Assembly (NCBI GenBank): GCA_020740775.1 | Contig: JAHEWK010000010.1 | Span: forward strand, 372,001 to 436,000 | Reading direction: 5' to 3' | Length of the DNA stretch: 64,000 nt | DNA from: Ilyonectria destructans | Lineage: Eukaryota; Ascomycota; Sordariomycetes; Hypocreales; Nectriaceae | Part shown: in pieces, positions 11,501 through 23,928 of the stretch | How the letters are laid out: each line of letters begins with the position of its first letter | Numbering within the stretch: position 1 is the first letter of the stretch | The notes under the pieces: model-generated | The model's database searches: none | What the model was told of the DNA's origin: nothing | The model's input: only the letters and a program-made list of their open reading frames with translations | Translations under genes and position numbers: made by a program

Positions 11501-13156
11501 CTGGACCCGTCTGCCGGTGATAGATAGACAGAGAGAAGAGAAGAGAACGCGCGCGGGCCTCGAGCATTGAGTCAAGACCTCATCCTGAGCCCCCAAAGCT
11601 GAGGCCATATGCCAATGGGTGGAGATCAAATCGCATCATGGCTTGCAGGACAGCGGCCATCGGCACCGGCAATGGCAGCAAAAGACCCATGAGGGGCGGC
11701 AGAGTGGATGAGGAGGAAGAGGAGATGGAGGAGTATCAATTCTGCAGGTTATTGGCGGATCCTCACCAAGTCCTTCATTAGCTGGCTGGGAGAGAGGCAA
11801 CTGGCGTTGGGACTTACAACCAACCGCATTTGGGGTGTCGTGTTGTCGGGAGATGAATTAGACGACACTCCGCTTTAGGGCTGTCGTCCAAGAACCGCTT
11901 TCACCTAGCACGGTAGTAGGTATCAGACCTGGATTCCCCAAGAGTCGTGGGAGCACACGGCTGGTTGTTCTCTCCCCCATAAGTTATCGCCGCCGCCCCG
12001 TTCCCGATGCCGGCGCTCAGGGCCGCGCTGGCGCTACCGCCGCCATCGCCACGGCGTCTGCGCCTCCAGTCGCGGTCCCAAGCCTCCTGGTTTCGCGTAA
12101 GACATAGTCGAGCTGGTTCGAAGTCGGCAGTTGCGAGAAAGCTGTCTACAACCAACTCTGGGGAAAGCCGGGCGTCCCAAGTTGACAAATGCTCTTCCGT
12201 GCTGTGCCCCTCTGCCCCCCCTCGAGGACCAACAAACTGCAAACTAGAGCCGCAGGGAAGACCGCCGATCCCCTTCTCAGACTCCACTGCAGCTGGCTTC
12301 CGTCCGTGAGTCGTGACCACGCTCTGTGAAGTGCATCCCGTCATCCATGCTGTCTTGTCAACTGTTAGCGCTCCCCGTCCCAGGCCCACCAGTGGCCTGC
12401 CGCCTAACCAGAAGCGTCCTGGGCCCGGCTAGGGTGCCCCAGCAGAGTCGTCAGTGGCCGGTGCAAGGCGCTGGGCTGCCCGTTCTTTTACCATCTCAGT
12501 CCCCTACCAGAGTCAGAGTGACGGTAACCCTGCAGTTCCCACACCCCCGACGCCGTCGAGTCTCTCAGTCAACTCTCGCATTCTCGCTCCTGGAGTCTTG
12601 GCTCTCCATTACCCACCGTCTCCCATTGTCTGGCTCTGTCTTGGTCCGTGGTTAGCGGTTAAGTTAGTGGTCAGTGACATCCCGGTTCACAGGCCCCGGG
12701 TCCCAGGCCCCCGTCCCCCAGTTCGTCCCCCAGGGCCCAAACCACACACTACCCCAATAAGCACAGCGGGTGCCCGTTCCAACTTCCAGGGCTCACTTCT
12801 GTTCCCTTCCCTTCTTGCGCCTGTCCTCCGAACGCCGACTCTCCCCCAGCTTGACCTACATACCTCTGCATCCTCGGACCTTTCCATCGCTCCCGCAACT
12901 CATACGACGCCGCTCCCGTTCCCGGCGACTTGCTGCCGTGTTCCCTCTACGACGACTGGACTACGCCTCGCTATTCAGTTCCACTCCGCCAGCTTTCGCC
13001 GTCAACCAGCGACCTCTCTGCGACTTGGACCCGCGGGATAGCTCCTCGCTCTTCCGCGCGCCCCAATACTCCCACCCTCGGTTTGCGAACCCGGACCATG
13101 TCGCCAGCCATTGTCGTCCCTTCTCGATTGCGATAGCTGCTTCGACCTGGACGCCC
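8559..13156. other. 4.6-kb intergenic region upstream of the LaeA-like gene
   Basis: Long GC-rich non-coding stretch. Frames up to about 240 aa occur on both strands (for example 10181-10915 and 10437-11105), but they overlap each other antisense and show low-complexity, arginine/proline-rich translations without any domain. Several CGTA-rich palindromic patches (for example near 10137-10160 and 10900-10945) stand out. The last kilobase, 12300-13156, is CT-rich and probably holds the promoter and a long 5' leader of the methyltransferase. Confidence 0.55.
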
Positions 13157-14636
13157 ATGGCCAAGAGACGCCGGACCAAGCAGCGCAAGGGACCGCGAAC
13201 GGGACCCGAGCGTTCCCAGACGAGCACCATGTCCTCGGAGGAATCGTACGCTCCCCAGAGCGGCCGTCAGTCCAGCGACGGTACCCTGAGCGAGCATGCA
13301 GCCAGCGACGGCGCCCACACTGCCATGACCAGCATCATTGACACGGACGAAGAGATTCGTTCTCGGGACTCCGAGTTCGACGACGAGGAAGAACTCGACA
13401 TCATATCCATCTATCCCGCCATGCATTACCCTCATGCTGCCGGCACCAACAACCATGACAGGCACTTTTCACCAAACCATTCCCACTCAGCGAATTCTGA
13501 CATGTAAGTATCTCCCAGCATTTGAAACTGTTCTTGTCCTTCCAAGTCCAGGTGCTGACTGAACCTCCAGTGCCGCATCCACGCGGTCATTATGGGCACA
13601 AGACCTCGACTATCGAGACATCCACGGCCGCCGTTACTGCCGCGAATACTTCATGCCCAACGACGAGATTGAGCAATTACGACTAGCCTTGCAACACCAA
13701 GTATTTGTCCACGTCATGGACGGCGAGTACACCTTGGCTCCGATCCAAGACCCCACCCATATCCTCGACGTTGGCACTGGGACTGGCGAGTGGGCTATTA
13801 GAATGGCCGAGCTCTCACCTCGGTGTGAGGTTGTTGGGACAGATATCTCCGCCATCGCCGAGACGAGGAGCGTCCCCATGAACGTCTTTTTCGAAATCGA
13901 AGATGCCGAGGACTGGGACCGCCTTCCCGACATGTACGACCTCATCCACTTTCGCGGTATGGAGGGGGCCTTCCAAAACTGGAGATTTATTTACGACAAT
14001 GCCTTTTACTCACTCAAGCCTGGAGGCTGGGTGGAGGTACAAGACTTTGACAGTGCGGAGGGATTCATACAGTTTGTAGAGATGTTCCCCCCTGAGTCGC
14101 CCATGCGCGCCATAACTGGCGATCTCGAAGAAGCCGCCAACAGATCGGGTCGCCCTCGAGGCACCAGCCACCTAGACCCCCGGCTGTTTATGGAGGCGGG
14201 TTTTGTCGATGTCCGGGTGACCGAGTACGTCATCCCCATTACCGTGGCGGAGAAGTCAGCTGGCAAGATATGGCTCATCTCGTGTCTTGATGCCCTCGAA
14301 GCCAATTGCCTAAGGCTATTGACCGAACACATGGGGTGGGATCCTGAAAAGTGCAAGGCGGCTTGTGAGGCAGCTGCTCGAGAAATGGCCAATCTGGCCA
14401 AGAATCCGGAAAAGTCGAAGGGGCTTCAAATCAAGATGCGTGTCATTATTGGAAGAAAGCCCCTTGACAGCCAACCCACTGACCTAGCTGAGCTGCTTGG
14501 GCGGCCGATCTCGCCGACGACGACAGAGTACGTTCCCGAGGACAGCCCAGACCCGACTCTCCATGCAGGCGATGAGGATGCAATGTCGGTGGTCATTCCA
14601 CCGCCGAGAGAAACCACCAGCATGGGGCCAGCTTAA
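13157..14636 (+). CDS. LaeA-like SAM-dependent methyltransferase
   Basis: Class I methyltransferase of the LaeA/LaeA-like group, whose members regulate fungal secondary metabolism and development from the nucleus. Two exons, 13157-13503 and 13571-14636, give 470 aa; the intron splits an Ile codon. I start at the ATG of MAKRRRTKQRKG because upstream in-frame residues look like leader. The N-terminal 110 residues are basic, then Ser/Asp-rich and disordered. The conserved core starts at SLWAQDLDYRDIHGRRYC. The SAM motif I is ILDVGTGTGEWAIRMAE (DVGTGTG at 182-188), followed by VVGTDIS, then DLIHFRGMEGAFQNW and SLKPGGWVEVQDFD. The family is large, so orthology to LaeA itself is not claimed; no biosynthetic genes are adjacent. 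Confidence 0.88.
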
Positions 14637-15723
14637 TTAATTACCATGGAGTTACATGGAGGTAGAGGCTGGAGCTAAGAGGCTACAGCCAGGAGTCAGC
14701 TCTGGTTGAGCATGTTGATTTCGGCGCACTCGGGGGGCGGCGTTGTGTCAAGATGACGGCCAATCTTGTATGTTTTGTATATTTCTATCATCACTTCTCT
14801 GCATTTTACTAGGGGCCGAGGCGACGTTTACTTGGAGAATTGGGGTTGTTTTGTATCATGGAAGGCCATGTGGGTGAAAAAAGACCAGTCTTGCATGCCA
14901 ACTGTTTCGGGTAGAGAAAGACATGCGGTTACCGTAAATGAAGTTTGCTTCGATCGTTCGTCCCTTCATTGAATCGACATCTTGCCTCGAATGAGTGAGT
15001 CAATGAAGCGCAGATGGCGTACCGTTCAACAAGAGAGTTCGAGTTTAAGTCATCGCCGCCCTACCGGAAATCAGGCAGCCAGCTTCGCATAAAGTTGGAG
15101 GTTGTACCAGCTGTCCCATCAAATAAATTGGCACACTTGTCACCGCCAAGGTCTAAGACTACCTGCTTTGCAACGGGACCAAACGCATCATCTGAAGTAG
15201 ATGTATTAGACCAGGCACACACTTTTCGTATACTGATGCATTGCTACAGGCAGATAATGCACTCAGGTGCGTGTATGTGTGGGCAAAGAAATATGAAAAT
15301 AAAAACCTTCGCTGTCAAGAAATCACCTCAATATCGTCCTTAGAAATAGCTCTAATTATTTCTTTGTAAATTACGTTTGTGTTGTTCTTTTCCCTTGCCG
15401 TGTCATGCTGTCATAGCGAACGGTGATGTAATAGCTGCGAGGCTGTGGCTCAGGAGCTTAGCTGCTAATGCACGAATAGGCAGCTAATTTCAAGGTGGGG
15501 AGCTGGTAGTGCTGGCCCAACCATGCCCATCTCCGTCTCCAACTCCAGCTTCCTCCGTCACCGAACCAACCTCCCTTCTCACCGACCTCGACCACGCGCC
15601 TCCCCGCCGCGCCCGATCCATCCCAACCCGTACGAGCGAGATCCTAATCCGTTCGAGTGAGACGCGCGCAGCCCCGATACCCTCAACCGGCCGAATATGC
15701 GTCTATGAGCCCGCCCGACAGCC
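14637..15723. other. 1.1-kb intergenic region, no gene seen
   Basis: Holds the 3' UTR of the methyltransferase and the promoter of VPS18. Frames are short and unremarkable. The 15360-15420 part is AT-rich; just before the VPS18 start the sequence becomes CT/CG-rich, typical of a fungal leader. Confidence 0.55.
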
Positions 15724-18700
15724 ATGGCCCTTGATCTCAGCGACGGCTTCGGCGCCGTCGCCAACGGCATCCAGGACTTGGACCTGGAGGTGCCCATCTT
15801 CACCGTCGAGCACGTGCAGCTGCAGTTCTCCATTGCCGCCGACTTCGTCGCTGCGCAGGTCGCAAACAATGTCATCATCCTCGCCCTCTCCAACGGACGC
15901 ATCCTGCGCATCGACCTGAACCGACCCGAGGACATTGATGGTGAGTTGGAGGCGAGGCTGGGCGCGCGGTCCATGCGTGCTTCGAAGACGGGGCGTACGA
16001 GTGCGTTTGATCACTTGCTAACGGTGCGGCCTCAGATATTGACCTCCCCAAGAAGCCGGCCGAAGTTGGCGTGATCCGGCGCATGTTTCTCGATCCGACA
16101 GCGTCCCATCTCATCGTCTGCACAGCCCTCGGCGAGAACTACTATCTCCACTCACAATCGAAGCAACCTCGACCGCTTGGCCGGCTACGTGGCGTGGCCA
16201 TTGAGAGTGTGGCGTGGAACCCTTCGCTCCCGACTGCGTCCACACGGGAAATCCTGATCGGCGCTTCCGATGGCAACATTTACGAGGCGTTTATCGAGAC
16301 ATCCAAGGAGTTCTACAAGAAAGAGGTCAAGCATTTAAAGAACCTCCATAAGCTTCCAGATGGACCTATCACCGGCTTGTGGGTGGACAATCTACAGGGG
16401 AATGCAGACATCCGAAGGGTTGTCATTGGTACCCAGAGCAGGCTGTTCCACCTTGTTGGGAGGATTGGGCATGGGCACGATGGCAGCGGTTCCGTCTACA
16501 CCAGGCTATTCGAGTCGGAACAGCCGGTTGTTCATGAGTTGCCACGAACGTCGCCTGGGACGTACTCGAGCTTGGCGGTGTCCCCCGATCCCCCTGAGAC
16601 GAGCCCATATGACGATGACATCCCAGACCGCGCCTACGCCTGGCTGTCGTCTCAGGGAGTCTTCCACGGTAGACTCTTTAATACCCCAACGGATAGCAAT
16701 CTTGGCTCCAAGGTCTTCTCTGAGTCCAAAATGCTTCCGAGGGCCCAGATTGTCTCCTCTGATTCGTCCGATAGACGCAACCCGACATCCGAGATGATTG
16801 ATGCTATTGCACTCACCCAGTGGCACATTATCCACCTCGTCGGCGGCCGTGTTATAACTACCAACCGGCTTACTGGTAAGATGATATCGGAGCATGACGT
16901 TCTCGGCCAGGGTCAGAGGCCCCTCGGCTTCTCCGTCGACATGCAAAAGAATACATTTTGGCTGTTCACCTCGAAAGAAATCTTCGAGGTTGTAGTGCGC
17001 GATGAGGATCGCAATATCTGGGAGATCATGATGAAGATGCAACAATTCGAGCCAGCCCTCCAACACGCGCACACGCCGATGCAAAAGGAGACGGTGGCGG
17101 CAGCATACGGAGACCACCTAGCCAGTAAGGGCCACTGGATCGAGGCCGCTACCGTCTATGGCCGAAGCAACAAGCCTTTTGAGGATATTGCGTTGAGCAT
17201 CATAGATAACAACCAGCCCGATGCGCTGCGCAAGTTCCTCCTGACAAAGCTTGCCACCATCAAAAAGTCCGCCATCATGCAGCGGATGATGGTCGCCGGC
17301 TGGCTAGTTGAGGTATTCATGGCCAAGCTCAATTCCTTGGACGACACCATTATCACACAGGCTGAGCTATCATACAACCTAAACTCCACCGAGTCACAGC
17401 AACTATTGGAAACCGTGAGGAAAGAGTATCGAGAATTTGTCGACAAGTACAAGCATGATCTCGATCGGAAGATGGTGTACGACGTGATCAGCAGCCATGG
17501 CCGTGAGGGAGAGTTGCTATACTTTGCCAGCGCTGTTAGCGACTACAACTACGTCTTGTCATACTGGGTTCAGCGGGAGAGGTGGAGCGAGGTGCTCAAT
17601 GTGCTCAAGAAACAGACGGAACCTGAAGTCTTTTATCGGTATAGTAGCGTGCTCATGACGCGCGTTGCAGGCGACTTGGTGGAAATCCTGATGAGGCATG
17701 CCGATCTCAAGCCTAGGAACCTCATCCCTGCTTTTCTCGAGTATAACCGTACCTTCACAGGCGGCACCGCACAGAACCAGGCGTTGAGATACCTCAACTA
17801 CGCGGTATATCAGCTCAACTCGGAGGATGCGGCGGTGCACAACACGCTTGTGTCGATATATGCCTCACATCCAAGCAAGGACGAGTCTGGTCTCCTGTCG
17901 TACCTCCAGGCGCAAGGAGATGAGCCTCGGTACGACCCAGACTTCGCCCTGCGTCTCTGCATCCAGCATCACCGAACTCTCTCCTGCGTCCACATCTACA
18001 CAAGCATGGGGCAATACCTCCAGGCCGTCGACCTTGCACTTTCTCACAATGAGGTGGAATTGGCGGCCGTCATCGCCGACAGGCCAATGTCGAACCCGCA
18101 ACTACGGAAACGACTTTGGCTAGCGGTGGCTCGCAAGGTCATCTCCCAGTCCAACGGAATCAAGACGGCGATTGAGTTCCTTAAGCGGTGCGACCTGCTT
18201 AAGATTGAGGACCTGATTCCTTTCTTTCCTGACTTTGTCATCATCGACGATTTCAAGGAGGAAATTTGCGAGGCGCTCGAGGACTACAGCCGCAACATTG
18301 ACGGGCTGAAAAAGGAGATGGATGAATCCTCCCAGACGGCCACCAATATCAAAATCGACATTGCCGCGCTAGACCACCGGTATGCGATCGTGGAGCCCGG
18401 AGAGAAGTGCTACGTCTGCGGGCTTCCGCTGCTGAGCAGGCAATTCTTCGTCTTCCCCTGCCAGCACTCGTTTCACTCGGATTGCTTAGGCCGAAAGGTG
18501 CTGGAGCAGGCTGGTCTTGGGAGGTCATCGCGAATTAGGGAACTTCAAATGCAGATTCACAAGGGGTTGGTCGCTGGGACGCAACGGGATGCTGTGGTCG
18601 CAGAGCTGGATGCTCTCGTGGCTTCCGCTTGGTAAGTTGACTTGACCCTCCATTGCTTAGCCGCTTCATTACTAACGAGTTCACAGCATTCTATGCAGTG

Positions 18701-18771
18701 ACTTGGCGATTAAGAGGATTGATGAGCCCTTCATCACGAAAGATGATGATGCCAATGAATGGGCACTGTAA
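15724..18771 (+). CDS. VPS18: Vacuolar sorting protein Vps18/Pep3 (HOPS and CORVET core)
   Basis: Vps18 is a core subunit shared by the HOPS and CORVET tethering complexes that drive endosome and vacuole fusion. Three exons, 15724-15940, 16036-18631 and 18687-18771, give 965 aa, close to the usual size. The first half is a beta-propeller-like Pep3/Vps18 region (FLDPTASHLIVCTALGENYY onward), the second a helical clathrin-repeat solenoid. The C-terminus carries the RING-type zinc site: CYVCGLPLL, then FPCQHSFHSDCL, and a final cysteine pair (CILC) that is split off by the last intron and lies in the 28-residue exon 3. Without exon 3 the ring would lack its last two ligands, which supports the splice. 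It converges with a V-ATPase subunit gene 193 bp away. Confidence 0.95.
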
Positions 18772-18964
18772 TAAGACATGCGAATCATGGAAGTGAGCGA
18801 ACTGTGTGCTTTTACGTGCGTGTCGTGGCAAATTCTAGAACTGCAGATACCCAATTCTCGTCATTACACATCATCCATATGGATGCTTTGATTCTCAGAC
18901 CCAGCGCTTTGGCACAATCGAGGCACCAGCTTCAAGTTTCCTCTCCCTCTCTCATGATTGGTTC

Positions 18965-19775
18965 TTAGTACTTGCACACGGTGGCGTCGAGCTTGGAGCG
19001 GGTGAGCATGAGGATGGAGACGATGACGCCGTACAGGCCCAAAACTTCAGCAAAAATGAGGATGAGGACCATGCCCACGTACAGGCGCGGCTGCTGCGAG
19101 CTTGCACGGACTGTACGGTTGAATTCAGGTTAGCGACGGCAAACTTCTCTTAACACGGGGTCATAAGCGTCGTGAGCATACCTCCAGCATCACCAACGAT
19201 GCCGATAGCGAAACCAGCAGCCATTCCGCATAGGCCAACGGCGAGGCCAGCGCCCAGCTGGAGGAAGCCAGTATAGATGGGCATCTTTTCCGTGATGCCG
19301 CCAGAGATAATGACACTCGCTACGAGGCCGTAGATAGACAGGATCTGTGCCATGATGGAGCAGAGTCTAGGGGGAGTATTCAAGTCAGCCTTGTTTTTTT
19401 TTGGGCATTCATTTATCACGGTTCGAGATGGAGTTTCAGATGTTCCGTACGTATTCTGCATCAGCATCTCGGGGCGAAGAATGCCACAGGAGAAGATGGC
19501 GCCGGCCGACTTTGCAGTGCCGTAAGCGGCGCCGATGGTGGTGAAGACGATGGAGCATGTGCAACCGAGGGCACCGAAGAAGGACTGTCGGTTGGGGGTT
19601 GCAAGTTAGCTGGAGTTCTGGTGGGATGGGAGGATCTAAGGACGGAGTGGACGTACGGCGTACATCGGACTGAATAGGAGCAAAGTGCGTGTTAGCTGTT
19701 GGACATGATGCTGTACGGGAGATGCCAATGATGGCCATACCAACGGTCCATGTTGGCGAGGAGAGCGGCATCCAT
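18965..19775 (-). CDS. V-ATPase proteolipid subunit c (Vma3/Vma11-type)
   Basis: Membrane ring subunit that carries protons through the Vo sector of the vacuolar ATPase. Five exons on the minus strand: 19775-19741, 19669-19657, 19584-19451, 19366-19182, 19110-18965, coding 170 aa. Exon 2 is only 13 nt, yet it restores the family-typical Cys-Pro-x-Tyr-Ala before [13 protein letters not shown]. Four membrane helices are visible. Conserved blocks include [41 protein letters not shown] and [12 protein letters not shown]; the essential proton-binding glutamate is Glu144. The loop after helix 2 ([19 protein letters not shown]) differs from canonical Vma3, so this may be a lineage paralogue; c versus c' cannot be settled here. 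Confidence 0.9.
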
Positions 19776-22420
19776 GGTTGGCGACTGGTTTAGTCCGACA
19801 ATGTCGTGATATTGAGTGTTTGCGAGGACGTAGTTTTTTAATACAAGACTGGATTGATCAAACTGATTCAAAGCGACTCAATACAAATCCGGTTGGAGAA
19901 ACCCCGTAAGACGAGAGGGGGGTCAGCTGCTGTATATGAAGGCAACCACAACTCCCGTGCAACCACCCACAGCAAGGCCAAGACTAGTTTTCATTGCCTC
20001 GCTGGGACACTTCCTCCGCAGGCGCGCAGTAACAGTCGGGTCATCTGGTCTCAGCTCTCAGGCAGACACCAAACAGGGCTGATGGGCGGTGGCTGATGGA
20101 CAGTCCATTGTTTGGGGATGTCGTAGGCATCAGAATAAGAAGGGCGGTTATTGGGTGGATGCGGGGATGCAAGATGTGGCTTGGTGAGCTGGGAAAGTGG
20201 AAATGGAGGATGGCACTGATGACGATGAGGTGCGAGATTTGGGATTGGCATTTAAGATAGTTTTAGGTAGTTTAGCATCGTTTCCCATTGGAGTTGGTGA
20301 GATGTGTGTGTTGTTCCATAGGGCTGGGTATGATTGACGAGATGGAGACAGCATGTGGGCGATAGTAAAATCCTCAGTTCATCCATTTAATCATTTGTCG
20401 AAACTCAAGAAGTAAACTTGTATAGGCTCTCTGGTTACCTTGTGTTTATTGTTGTTTACCTTGGGAACGATCTCTCGCTTCCCATATCTTTTGTACAATG
20501 GCATGAATCTTGGTATCTTGGCGATGTGCACTAGCATGTCACCAGACCAGGCAACGACTTAAAGGAATGCGATTATGGGGAAACCTAATCAAGAGATGCC
20601 ACAGGTCTCAAAACAGGAACGTTAGCCACGCAACCATGTACTAGTACGGGTCAGAAGGATTAAATGTCCTTTGCCATCTCTTCGTTTTGGCAGTTGGCAC
20701 AGTACAAGCAGTTTTCGGCAGCAATGACACTCACCAAACTCGCTACAAATCAAGCGAGCATTAGTAACCGTTCATTTGTCTCCTTCTAATAGCAAACCCC
20801 CATGTGGGATCCTTGAGGCCTGTACTTTGCATAAAGAACGACAGGCTGGTGTCAACAAGATCTGGGATCTACAGGGGAAGACGAGATGGGCGTCAAGGTG
20901 TGGGTGGCGCATGCGGTGGCCGAGTTGCCTATGCAGTTGAGGGAGGTGGAGGAGATGGAGGAGGTAGAGAATACGATGAGAGACACGGGTGCGGCTGAGT
21001 GTAACAGGGATTTCAAGGTGTCAGTTAGGCACAGGTCACGATACATGGTGCAATATGTGTTTGCCTGGAGACGCATCGAGTTGTGGTGTTGCTGTAAATG
21101 GGATGCCTGGAGAATCTGGTCGTGCACTATTTGTAGAGTGCAGCACCGCCGTACTTTAGGGACCCAACTCCCCGTCTCTCCCACTACATACACATACCGC
21201 ACCAACGACGACAACAAGCCGGATCTTGACATCACCGCAGCCCACAATTGCGGGATTGTCCATCAATTGCTATTCCCGCCCCATACAGCAAGTTCTTGCG
21301 CATTCACCAGTGTCGTATGTATAGCATTTGCTTAGTGGAGGCGCGAAGGATCGGGCGGCCGGCTCGGAAGCTCGACACGATGGATCGACAGGCGCCTCCT
21401 CTATCTCACACACCAGTGGCGCCTGTGCATCCGCCGTACCCGTTTTAGCTGTCTCATCCTGGCCTGTGTTGTCTAATAATAACCGCGGTTTCTCTCTCTG
21501 TCTCTCTGTCTGTCTCGCTGTCAGAGTCCGTCTCACAAAACCCACGACGCCCATCTCGAAACACCGCCATCCGTCATCCGCCATTCGTCATTCGTCATCC
21601 GAGAGCACAGCGTCAACCGCAGCGGGCGTTTCGCCCACCAGAAACGCTATGGAGCTCTGCTATCCACCCACACACCCCCTGCGCCTCGATTGAGGGACCG
21701 ACCGGCTGGGCCTTGGAGGCGTGGTCCCTGGCCGCGCGTCGAATGGAATCACAGGAACCAAAGGATTTCCACCCAAGGTGGAGAGCGACTTGGAGAACGA
21801 GGGAACACGGCTCCATCGACCCATCATGGCCCACGCCCAGTCAGTCTGTGGGCTTGGCGCCTGTGTCAAGTCCTGGGTGGCTGGCTGCTGACGATGCGAC
21901 TACGGCGGAGAGGAGGCTCCATCTCGTCGTACCGCTGGGTTGCGCTGGAGGAATAATTAATAAACCAACCTGCACCGCCGGGGACATCAGCATGCGGAGG
22001 GCTTTGTCCTCCTCTGGTCTCTTTTTCTCTTTTCTCGCCTCGCCGTGCTGGTTCCGCGGAACTGTCGGATCTTGCAACTGCCGCCGTCTTGCGACGCCTC
22101 ACGAGCGCCTCCTCTGACACCCACTCGGCCTCGCTGTGCCGAACGAAGCTCCGTTGACGTCGGCTGGTGACGCACGCCCGAGGCGCCTCGATTGCCGGTC
22201 TTGCGGGAGGCCCTTCGCCACGGTCTGGCAAATTAATAAGAAGAAGGCATTGGTTTCGAGGCGCAAAGTATTATGCGAGACCGGATCTTGCTGCAACAGA
22301 CCGCATAATTCCATCATTCCCACTGCGAGGCTATTTCGCAACCTCATATAAACCCGCCACTTTGAATGCGAGGCCGATTTATCCCTTTTATTATCCCTGG
22401 ACGGGCAGCCGTAAAACATA
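19776..22420. other. 2.6-kb intergenic region, no gene recognised
   Basis: Divergent spacer between the V-ATPase gene (-) and the aspartic protease gene (+). Frames up to 149 aa (20886-21335) lack domains and have antisense rivals. A pyrimidine-rich tract (CTCTCTGTCTGTCT-like) lies near 21483-21525 and a CATCCGTCATTCGTC-like short-repeat patch near 21570-21602. Confidence 0.55.
22347..22352 (+). promoter_or_regulatory. TATA box of the aspartic protease gene
   Basis: TATAAA lies 74 bp upstream of the ATG at 22421, in an otherwise GC-richer stretch. A strong TATA box fits an inducible secreted-protein gene; the role is inferred from position. Confidence 0.5.
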
Positions 22421-23928
22421 ATGAGACCGATTCAACTATTGTTCGCCATCACCGCCTCGGTCATTTCAACAACCGGGGCCATCTCCTTGGCCAAAAGACA
22501 GGATGGCGGTGACCCACGCGTATTGAGCCTCGACTTGCAACGCACCAATATCCGAGATCCCGTTACCCATGACAGGAACCGCATGCGACGGCGCAGTGGT
22601 TCGGTCGATGTCGACGTCGACAACGAGGTTAGCATCCTCTGCTGCCGTTTCCCTCGGATCCTGTCTTGCTAACTACACGTCAGGAAACCCTCTACTTCTT
22701 CAACGCCACTTTGGGCACCCCGAACCAGAGCTTCCGCTTACATCTGGACACGGGCAGCAGTGACCTATGGGTCAACACCCTAAACTCGACCCTTTGTTCT
22801 ACAGCCTCGAACCTCTGTGCACAATCGGGGACTTACAGTGCAAACGACTCATCCACGTATGAATACGTCGGCAGCTATTTCAACATCTCCTATGTCGACG
22901 GGTCCGGTGCCGCCGGGGACTATGTCACCGATACCTTCCGTGTAGGGGATACCAAAATCACCAACTTGCAATTCGGTATAGGATATGAAAGCTCGTCCGA
23001 TCAGGGTGTCCTAGGTATTGGCTACACTTCCAATGAGGTCCAGGTCGGTCGTGCTGGCAAAAGTGCTTACAACAACCTGCCGGCTAAGATGGCTGCCGAC
23101 GGACTGATTGCGTCCAACGCCTACAGTCTGTGGCTCAATGACCTTGACTCGGCAACAGGCACCATTCTCTTCGGCGGCGTCGATCGCGCACAATATGAAG
23201 GCGATTTGGTTTCGGTGCCTATAGAGAAGAACGGCGGCGAGTACGACGACTTCTTCATCACCCTCACTAGCCTCAGCATCGGATCTACCACCCTCGAAGA
23301 TAACCTCGCCCTCGCTGTCCTGCTTGATACGGGCTCTTCTTTGACGTATCTCCCCCAAAGCATCACCGACACGATATTCAGCGAGGTGGGTGCCGAATAC
23401 CAAGAATCAGACGGCATCGCTTATGTTGCCTGCTCTCTCGGGTCAGAGACGGGAAATCTGACCTTCAAGTTCAGCGACCCGGCGGAGATTGTCGTCCCTA
23501 TCAGCGAAATGGTCATCGACGTTCTTCAAGTAACGGGCCAACAACTCTCTTTTAGCGATGGCACGGCTGCCTGCATGTTCGGCATCTCCCCATCCTCCGG
23601 GACCTACATTCTGGGTGACACGTTCCTCAGGAGCGCGTTCGTTGTGTTCGACCTAGATAACAACGAGATATCGCTAGCCCAGAGCAAGTTCAACGTCACC
23701 AAGACAGACATTGTCGAGATTGGCTCAGGCACAAACGCTGTGCCCTCAGCCACTGCCGCAGAAAGCCCCGTGTCTGCTGAGTCGGGTCTGGCATCCGGGT
23801 CCGACGCCGGGTCCGACACCGGGTCCGACACCGAGTCTGGAGCCTCGGCAATCTCTCCTTCTATCTCGGGGTCGGTATGGATAGGTGTTGTGACGCTGAT
23901 CTTTGTGTTCGTAGGGTCTCTAGCCTAG
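22421..23928 (+). CDS. Secreted, probably GPI-anchored aspartic protease (yapsin-like)
   Basis: Pepsin-family (A1) endopeptidase for the cell surface. Two exons, 22421-22627 and 22684-23928, give 483 aa. Residues 1-20 are a signal peptide; a dibasic Lys-Arg at about 25-26 and an RRR cluster before residue 60 are plausible pro-region processing sites. Both catalytic loops are intact: LDTGSSDLWV in the N-lobe and LLDTGSSLTYLP in the C-lobe. The flap region has the conserved YVDGSGAAGD, and YILGDTFLRSAFVVFDL is the usual C-lobe ending. After the fold comes a Ser/Gly/Asp stalk with GSDAGSDTGSDT repeats, then a hydrophobic C-terminus (IGVVTLIFVFVGSLA) that fits a GPI-attachment signal. Confidence 0.93.
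23797..23838 (+). repeat. 12-bp tandem repeat in the protease stalk
   Basis: About 3.5 copies of a GGGTCCGACACC-like unit, encoding Gly-Ser-Asp-Ala/Thr repeats inside the aspartic protease gene. Being in frame, copy-number change would alter stalk length without breaking the gene. Confidence 0.8.
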
